A model generated the notes under the pieces. It was given only the letters and a program-made list of their open reading frames with translations, did no database searches and was not told the origin of the DNA. Shown here one piece after another: positions 14,576 to 19,176 of a stretch of DNA of 19,176 nucleotides. A program made the translations under genes and the position numbers. The DNA is from Treponema sp. UBA4232 (GTDB lineage Bacteria > Spirochaetota > Spirochaetia > Treponematales > Treponemataceae). Position 1 is the stretch's first letter, and each line of letters opens with the position of its first letter. The DNA is taken from positions 20,309 to 39,484 of the forward strand of contig DGXM01000071.1 of assembly GCA_002396325.1 (NCBI GenBank), in the 5' to 3' direction.

Positions 14576-15280
14576 TTACCAGGGAGAAGCAATCATATCG
14601 TAAGGAATACTTCCTTCAGAACTGAGTCTGAAAAATCTGCATGAAGGAAAGTCTTTTCCCTTGGTGATTCCAACCCTTGCGAAACACGGCGGCTGACCTC
14701 CGCGAGGAAAAGCGCAGCTTCCAGGGTTTATCGCGTAGACCTCGTTCGAGACTCCTTTCATTGCAATATGCGTGTGTCCAAATAAAACAGTTTTCGCTCC
14801 TCTGTTTGCAGCATCAAGACACAAAGGAGCAATGCTTCCATACACACCATGATGATGACCGTGCGCCATGAACACATTCATGCCGCTCACATTGATTTGA
14901 ATCTGCTGCGGAATTTCAACTTCCATATAACAGGGGGCTTCCGGATCTGAAAGATGCTTTGGATTTACCATCGGGCAATTCTCGTAGTCGTTGTTGCCTT
15001 GAACAAATGCGAGAACAGGCGGAACGCATGCGGAAAACCTTGAGGAAGAACAGGCTCTTTCCACGAGAGCTGCAATGTCACGGATTCCGTCTCCGCAGAA
15101 AAACAACGCATCACAATCTTTTCCTTTTTCTTCCACAATCGAACAAAGAATGTCGCTCCTTCCGTGGGAATCTGAAATCACCAGAAGTTCAGAATGTTCC
15201 TTTTCAGACAATTCAACAAGAGCCTCGGTTGTTGCAAAAACCAAAGTTTCATTTTGAGTAAACGGATTTCTGAGAGGCAT
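14576..15280 (-). CDS. YfcE/MJ0936-type metallophosphoesterase
   Basis: This 234-residue calcineurin-like phosphoesterase has the complete two-metal site of the YfcE/MJ0936 family: DSH (D37, H39) in VISDSHGRSD, CGDG, GNND, AHGHHHG and FGHTH, followed by NPGSCAFPRGG. Family members hydrolyse phosphodiesters, but the natural substrate is usually unknown. About 30 residues precede the core, whereas family members normally begin almost directly at the first beta strand. The start is nevertheless supported by GGAG just upstream and by the TAATG junction with the preceding lipoprotein gene, which indicates translational coupling. Its stop directly abuts the stop of the convergent helicase gene, leaving no intergenic base. 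It is the last gene of the minus-strand run. Confidence 0.88.
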   Translation of the reverse strand: MPLRNPFTQNETLVFATTEALVELSEKEHSELLVISDSHGRSDILCSIVEEKGKDCDALFFCGDGIRDIAALVERACSSSRFSACVPPVLAFVQGNNDYENCPMVNPKHLSDPEAPCYMEVEIPQQIQINVSGMNVFMAHGHHHGVYGSIAPLCLDAANRGAKTVLFGHTHIAMKGVSNEVYAINPGSCAFPRGGQPPCFARVGITKGKDFPSCRFFRLSSEGSIPYDMIASPW

Positions 15281-16014
15281 TACTTTCTCTCCATTACAAA
15301 GTGATTGCTGGACTGGATGCCTGTTTCACGATCTGTGTAGCGTTGCACCAATGTTTCACCGACCATGTTCTGAACATACTGATGCAGGTTGGAGTCATTT
15401 GCAAGCGGGCCTTTCAAATCTGCCATTGCCGCTACGGCTTTTATCACAACGGACTCCGCGTTTTCATCAATTTCCTGCGTAATCTCCTCGGAAACGGATT
15501 CCTCTTCGACTGAAGTTTCATATTCAAGCACAAAATCGCAGGTGGATTCCTGACCGAGCACATTATCCTGTGGGAATAGCGAAAACACCGGGAAAGGACG
15601 GCCGCCTTCGTATGCATCCTGGAATCTTGCAAGCACGTAATGAGTTCCTTCAGGCGCACCGAGCACAATCAGACCCCGGATTTTTTTGCCGTCAAGCATT
15701 GAATACAAATTGTTTATGCGGGATTTCAAATCATCAGGGTACTGAAGAAAATAGAGGAGACCGCCTTCCGAATCAACACCGTAAATGGAGCCGAGTTTCT
15801 CCGTGGCCTCTGCATAAAATTCGGGAGTGTTGAATCCGTAAGCAAAAAGCACACAGATGATTCCTTCTTCGTTTGTCCAATGGGGAGCAGCTTCAATTCC
15901 TTCCGTAACGACAGACACAGTTTCCTGCTCCACCGGTGCCTGAGTTTTTTTACCGCAGGCAGGAAAAATCATAATCAGCAAAATGGAAAGGGCAAAATAT
16001 ATCAAACGTTTCAT
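15280..16014 (-). CDS. Small lipoprotein of unknown function
   Basis: This 244-residue protein begins MKRLIYFALSILLIMIFPAC, a clear lipoprotein signal with lipidated Cys20 expected. The middle (about residues 50-150) alternates hydrophobic strands and helices, for example IICVLFAYGF, KIRGLIVLGAPEGTHYVLARFQDA and FPVFSLFPQD. This recalls one lobe of a periplasmic binding protein, but I recognise no family with confidence. A Glu/Ser-rich segment follows at about 165-190 and then a helical tail. GAGGA lies about six bases before the ATG. The gene begins 13 bp after the preceding TPR lipoprotein gene, and its stop overlaps the next start (TAATG), so it is co-translated with the phosphoesterase. 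A ligand-binding or envelope-sensing role is only a guess. Confidence 0.8.
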   Translation of the reverse strand: MKRLIYFALSILLIMIFPACGKKTQAPVEQETVSVVTEGIEAAPHWTNEEGIICVLFAYGFNTPEFYAEATEKLGSIYGVDSEGGLLYFLQYPDDLKSRINNLYSMLDGKKIRGLIVLGAPEGTHYVLARFQDAYEGGRPFPVFSLFPQDNVLGQESTCDFVLEYETSVEEESVSEEITQEIDENAESVVIKAVAAMADLKGPLANDSNLHQYVQNMVGETLVQRYTDRETGIQSSNHFVMERK

Positions 16015-16027
16015 TTTTTCCTCATCA

Positions 16028-17965
16028 TTATTTCTGCTCCCTGTTCACCTGCTGAAGAACGAAACGAGCCTTGTTGTGAGACGGGTCAAGTCGAAGCGCA
16101 TACTGCAACGCTTTTGAAGCACTGTGCAAATCATTCAGATAGAAATTCTGCTTTCCAATGCGGTACAAAATTTCCGCCTTGAGTTCGGCTGTCGTGGCAC
16201 GAGAAGAAGCCTTGTTCAGATAATCGAGCGCAACGGCTCCCTGATTTGTTCCAGAGTAAATATTTCCGGCATTCACATAGCTGTTGACCACAGAATCATT
16301 CTGACCTGAGACATTCATCACCGGACTTCGGGGGGCGAATTTTTCTATGATTGTTTTGTAAAAAACAAGAGCAGATTCGACATCGCCATTTTGAATTGCA
16401 AACCATGCGGCAACTTCACATTCCCAAAGTTCCATTTCATCTGCATGTTCTGCGCTGGAGAACTTCTTCTTCCTGCTCTTTTTTCCGTAATCCTGCTGAT
16501 AGACTTCCTTTTCGTAGGTGTCGAAAAGTTCGCAGGCTTCATCAAGATAGCCGTTTTGAATGAGCGAAACCACGGCATAACGGACAATTTCGGGGGGATA
16601 ACGGTTGTCGCTTATTTGATTTCTTTCGAGCAAAGGCCACAAACGGGAAACCCTCTGGGAAGCTTCGGTGTATCCGTTGGACTGGAGGATGAGTTCCTCT
16701 TCCAGCACAAGAAGATCAGGCGACGAATTCTTTTCGATTGCATGTTTCACCAAAGCAAGTGCATCATCAACTGAAACAGGAGGAATCTGCGCTTCAATTT
16801 CCATCTGCCTTGTCTGGAGACCTGCTGCCCTGATGTGTGCGGTCATTGTGTCGTCCTTCGGAACACGGGAACGGTCAAGTGCGAACTGCCCATAAGCGGC
16901 AAGTCCAGGTTTGTAGTCAGGATAGCGCGTGACAAGGGCATTGAGTCTTTGGTACTCCGAAAGGTGGTCATCATTGCTTTTGTAATACAGTGCGGAATTC
17001 ACATAAGTCTGCGAAAGGATTTGTGCAACAGAAGGATTTGACGCAGCGTACTCGGAAAGATTCATGCCAAGTATCTCACTTCTTTCACGTTCGGATTCGG
17101 CATCCTGCGCAAGGATGTAATAATCATCCGCCAGAAGGGATTTGTATTTAATCAGCACATCCTCGGGGGCTGTGTCTGAACTGCGGGTGAGAAGTGCCTC
17201 AAGACTCTGGGGATAGCGGCCTGCATCGTACAAGATTGTGCCCCAGAAAAGAGCATCTTCAAGGGACTCTGTTTTCGAGGGATACATTGCAGCGGCATCA
17301 TCGTATTTTCCGGCGTGCATAGACAGAGCGGCGGCATTCCAATTCCAGCGGTAACGTCCGGAACCGACGTACGCATCGTGGTAGACAGGCGCAAATCTTG
17401 TGTCGTAAAAAACTTCACTGCGTCTTGTCTCGTCTTTCGCCCATTCGCGGTCGGCTTTTGTGCGGCGGCTTCCGAAAAGTTCGTTCGCGGATTTTCCGGT
17501 GTTGATTGCATTGCGCATAAATGCTTCGGCATAAACTGAACCGTATTGACTTCCGCTCAGGCCGCGGCTCACTTTCAAGGCTTCTTTTATGCGGTTTTGG
17601 GAAAGCAGGAGGCTTCCGTAAATGGCGGCAAGTTCTTTTGAATCATGGTCTTTTCTAAGGGCTTTCTTCACGGTCTTTTCGGCAAGGGACAAATCTCCGA
17701 GCTTCAGATAGCGTTTGTATACACCCATGCGCTCGTAAGTGTTTGAAGCCTGTGATTGTGCGGTCTTCAAACTCGCAAAGGCAGATTTTACATCTCCGTT
17801 TGCGATGTAGGCATCGGCAGAATCAAGCAATGCCGTTACGGATCCGCCTTCAACGTGCCCCTGACACGCAATGCATGAACATGACAAAACCACCGATGCA
17901 AAAATAAGCACCAGTGGTCCCTTCAAACGAGAAAACCGCTTGTTACTAGTCGTCTTTTTTAACAT
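16028..17965 (-). CDS. Large TPR-repeat lipoprotein
   Basis: This protein of about 645 residues has an N-terminal export signal (MLKKTTSNKRFSRLKGPLVLIFASVVLSCSCIAC). The best lipobox is VLSC with Cys29; Cys31 and Cys34 follow closely, so the modified residue is uncertain. The mature protein is almost entirely helical with TPR-like pairs. Examples are near the N terminus (DSADAYIANGDVKSAFASLKTA, KLGDLSLAEKTVKKALRKD) and the C terminus (ALDYLNKASSRATTAELKAEILYRIGKQNFYLNDLHSASKALQYALRLDP). TPR lipoproteins of this size usually act as assembly scaffolds in the outer membrane or periplasm. The start at 17965 is preferred because the signal peptide begins there; it overlaps the end of nusB by 20 bases, suggesting translational coupling. 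The in-frame ATG at 17998 would add 11 atypical residues. Confidence 0.83.
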   Translation of the reverse strand: MLKKTTSNKRFSRLKGPLVLIFASVVLSCSCIACQGHVEGGSVTALLDSADAYIANGDVKSAFASLKTAQSQASNTYERMGVYKRYLKLGDLSLAEKTVKKALRKDHDSKELAAIYGSLLLSQNRIKEALKVSRGLSGSQYGSVYAEAFMRNAINTGKSANELFGSRRTKADREWAKDETRRSEVFYDTRFAPVYHDAYVGSGRYRWNWNAAALSMHAGKYDDAAAMYPSKTESLEDALFWGTILYDAGRYPQSLEALLTRSSDTAPEDVLIKYKSLLADDYYILAQDAESERERSEILGMNLSEYAASNPSVAQILSQTYVNSALYYKSNDDHLSEYQRLNALVTRYPDYKPGLAAYGQFALDRSRVPKDDTMTAHIRAAGLQTRQMEIEAQIPPVSVDDALALVKHAIEKNSSPDLLVLEEELILQSNGYTEASQRVSRLWPLLERNQISDNRYPPEIVRYAVVSLIQNGYLDEACELFDTYEKEVYQQDYGKKSRKKKFSSAEHADEMELWECEVAAWFAIQNGDVESALVFYKTIIEKFAPRSPVMNVSGQNDSVVNSYVNAGNIYSGTNQGAVALDYLNKASSRATTAELKAEILYRIGKQNFYLNDLHSASKALQYALRLDPSHNKARFVLQQVNREQK

Positions 17966-18371
17966 CCAGCTCTTTCCGAATGGTATCAAGCACCGCATTT
18001 ATGAACTTGAAGGAGTCGTCCGATCCAAATTCCTTCGCGATGTCTATGGCCTCGTCAATCACTATGGTTGGATGGATGTCCGGCTGAAAGATAAGCGAAT
18101 AGATGCTCATCCTCAGAATTGCAAGTGTGACCTTGTTGATCCGGTCGAATGTCCATGAGCCTGAAAGATGATTCCTTATGGATTCGTCAACCTGCTCCAG
18201 ATGATTGATGGTGCCTGCTATAATCATACGGGCAAAATCAGTGCTTTCGCCGGGTTCGGTTTCAGCCGCTTCCGCCCATTCCAACTTCAAAAGCTCATCC
18301 AAGGGCACTCCGCCCACATCGTATGAATAGAGTGCCTGGAACGCTAATATTCTTCCTTTTCTTCTCGACAC
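17946..18371 (-). CDS. nusB: Transcription antitermination factor NusB
   Basis: NusB pairs with NusE (S10) on boxA RNA to support rRNA antitermination and is also linked to RNA processing. This 141-residue all-helical protein shows the family landmarks RKGRILAFQALY at the N terminus and FDRINKVTLAILRMSIYSL in the middle. The C-terminal block is IHPTIVIDEAIDIAKEFGSDDSFKFINAVLD. The start codon is GTG at 18371; AAGGA (18383-18379) lies seven bases upstream and overlaps the TAA stop of the preceding PPIase gene, so the two genes are tightly coupled. The 3' end overlaps the start of the TPR lipoprotein gene. Identity is secure. Confidence 0.95.
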   Translation of the reverse strand: MSRRKGRILAFQALYSYDVGGVPLDELLKLEWAEAAETEPGESTDFARMIIAGTINHLEQVDESIRNHLSGSWTFDRINKVTLAILRMSIYSLIFQPDIHPTIVIDEAIDIAKEFGSDDSFKFINAVLDTIRKELDVKKDD

Positions 18372-18381
18372 AGTTCAGTCC

Positions 18382-19176
18382 TTACCATTTAAGAAGGGCA
18401 TTGAGAGCTTCACCGGTCTTTTTGCGCTCAACGTTGGCAGGTGTGTCAAGAGACTTTGCAATATCCTGCGCGGCCTGGGTAAAGAACTGCTGCTGTTTCT
18501 GGGCTGTAAGGTTACTCTTGATATACTCGTATACAGTCACGTTTGTTTCAGGAGCAACAATGTCGCTGAGTCCGAGCATCTTTGCGCCATACTTCTGCTG
18601 TACTGCGTAGAACTGGAAGTCTGTGCTTGTCTCGTTCACTTCGCTGATGTAGCCGACGTTCTTCCCGAAAAGCTCAAGAATCTTGTCGTTCGACCAACCC
18701 TGCGCCTGTGCGGAATTCTTATGTACAGTATAAGGGCCTGCCTGATATATCTTTCCGTTGTCTTCGGAAGCCTTGATTGCCGCCTCGCTGGATTTGTCCT
18801 TCACATACTGATTGCGCAAATCCGTAGCCGTGGCCCGTGCTGCAACCGCATCATTTCCCTTGGGAACAATCACCAGAAAAAGCTTCACCATATCATCCCA
18901 CAGGAACTGGGTCTTGTTCATGTCGTAGGCATCACGGATTTCCTTGTCTGTGGCGGCAACACTCTGAACTTCTGACTGCTTCAGCGAATACACATAGCTC
19001 TGTGCCATCAACTGGGTCTTCAGATATGCCTTTGTTTCTGCAAGAGACATACCGGAGGACTGCTGGAGATATTCACTCAATGTCTTTCCGGTCTGCGCCT
19101 TGATTTCCTCTGAAAGCTGAGCCTCGGTAACCTGCCGTCCCAACTGCTGTGAGAAGGAACTCAGGAATGCTGCGTC
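18382..19176 (-). CDS. SurA/PrsA-like periplasmic chaperone or peptidyl-prolyl isomerase, N terminus outside the window
   Basis: The visible 264 C-terminal residues continue open to the window edge (first visible residues DAAFLSSFSQQLGRQVTEAQ). The segment TEAQLSEEIKAQTGKTLSEYLQQSSGMSLAETKAYLKTQLMAQSYV is typical of the SurA N-terminal chaperone domain. ATDKEIRDAYDMNKTQF then leads into a parvulin-like region (VKLFLVIVPKGNDAVAARATATDLRNQY...). The parvulin core motifs are degenerate here, so it may be a chaperone without strong isomerase activity. A signal peptide is expected upstream but not visible. It ends 10 bp before nusB, whose ribosome binding site overlaps its stop. Expected role: folding or escort of exported and outer-membrane proteins. 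Confidence 0.8.
   Translation of the reverse strand, partial: DAAFLSSFSQQLGRQVTEAQLSEEIKAQTGKTLSEYLQQSSGMSLAETKAYLKTQLMAQSYVYSLKQSEVQSVAATDKEIRDAYDMNKTQFLWDDMVKLFLVIVPKGNDAVAARATATDLRNQYVKDKSSEAAIKASEDNGKIYQAGPYTVHKNSAQAQGWSNDKILELFGKNVGYISEVNETSTDFQFYAVQQKYGAKMLGLSDIVAPETNVTVYEYIKSNLTAQKQQQFFTQAAQDIAKSLDTPANVERKKTGEALNALLKW

Noticed and set aside
17966..17998. Longer start of the TPR lipoprotein at 17998
   Set aside because: The extra 11 residues are not part of a normal signal peptide and no good ribosome site precedes them.
1..19176. Search for CRISPR arrays, tRNA or rRNA genes, transposases and prophage genes
   Set aside because: None seen. There are no regularly spaced repeats, cloverleaf-like segments or mobile-element proteins; the only repeats are the left-edge element and short local duplications.

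Overview
The window looks like chromosomal housekeeping DNA from a diderm bacterium, most likely a Treponema-like spirochaete. Supporting this are lipoproteins with relaxed spirochaete-type lipoboxes, an OmpA-type periplasmic protein built like treponemal Tp0624, a full diderm envelope toolkit (SurA-like chaperone, LysM lytic transglycosylase, OmpA domain), and a MurE whose amino-acid-selecting motif is not the usual DNPR. The genus call is inference; no rRNA or other taxonomic marker is present.

Layout. (1) Positions 1-298 hold a very GC-rich non-coding repeat: a 20-bp direct repeat at both ends and a long imperfect inverted repeat. (2) Positions 366-4383, plus strand, form an envelope cluster: a promoter abutting the ATG, a TPR-like lipoprotein, a MltD-type transglycosylase with LysM, and an OmpA-domain protein. 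(3) Positions 6178-4385, minus strand: purM-purN, steps 5 and 3 of IMP synthesis. (4) A 122-bp divergent control region follows, with a minus promoter for purM, a plus promoter for murE and a 14-bp direct repeat over the murE promoter. (5) Positions 6301-14575, plus strand: murE, ddl, murD and then a 1232-residue HRDC/DUF4011-like/SF1 helicase with a C-terminal Vsr/MTES_1575-like nuclease domain. (6) Positions 19176-14576, minus strand, form a tightly packed run: a SurA-like PPIase (cut by the window edge), nusB, a large repeat-rich lipoprotein, a small lipoprotein and a YfcE-type metallophosphoesterase. Several junctions overlap or show translational coupling.

Functionally, murE, ddl and murD supply three consecutive precursors or ligations for the UDP-MurNAc-peptide. 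The transglycosylase and OmpA protein act on or bind the finished wall, and the SurA-like protein chaperones exported proteins. The helicase-nuclease is the outlier. It resembles large single-protein anti-phage or DNA-repair enzymes but sits 18 bp behind murD with a strong ribosome binding site, so it is probably co-transcribed with wall genes. It is the best candidate here for an under-described system. Second come the structured repeat at the left edge and the two promoters placed so that transcription would start at the ATG, predicting leaderless mRNAs for the first genes of two operons. The two convergent operon pairs end 0-1 bp apart, with no room for a conventional terminator.
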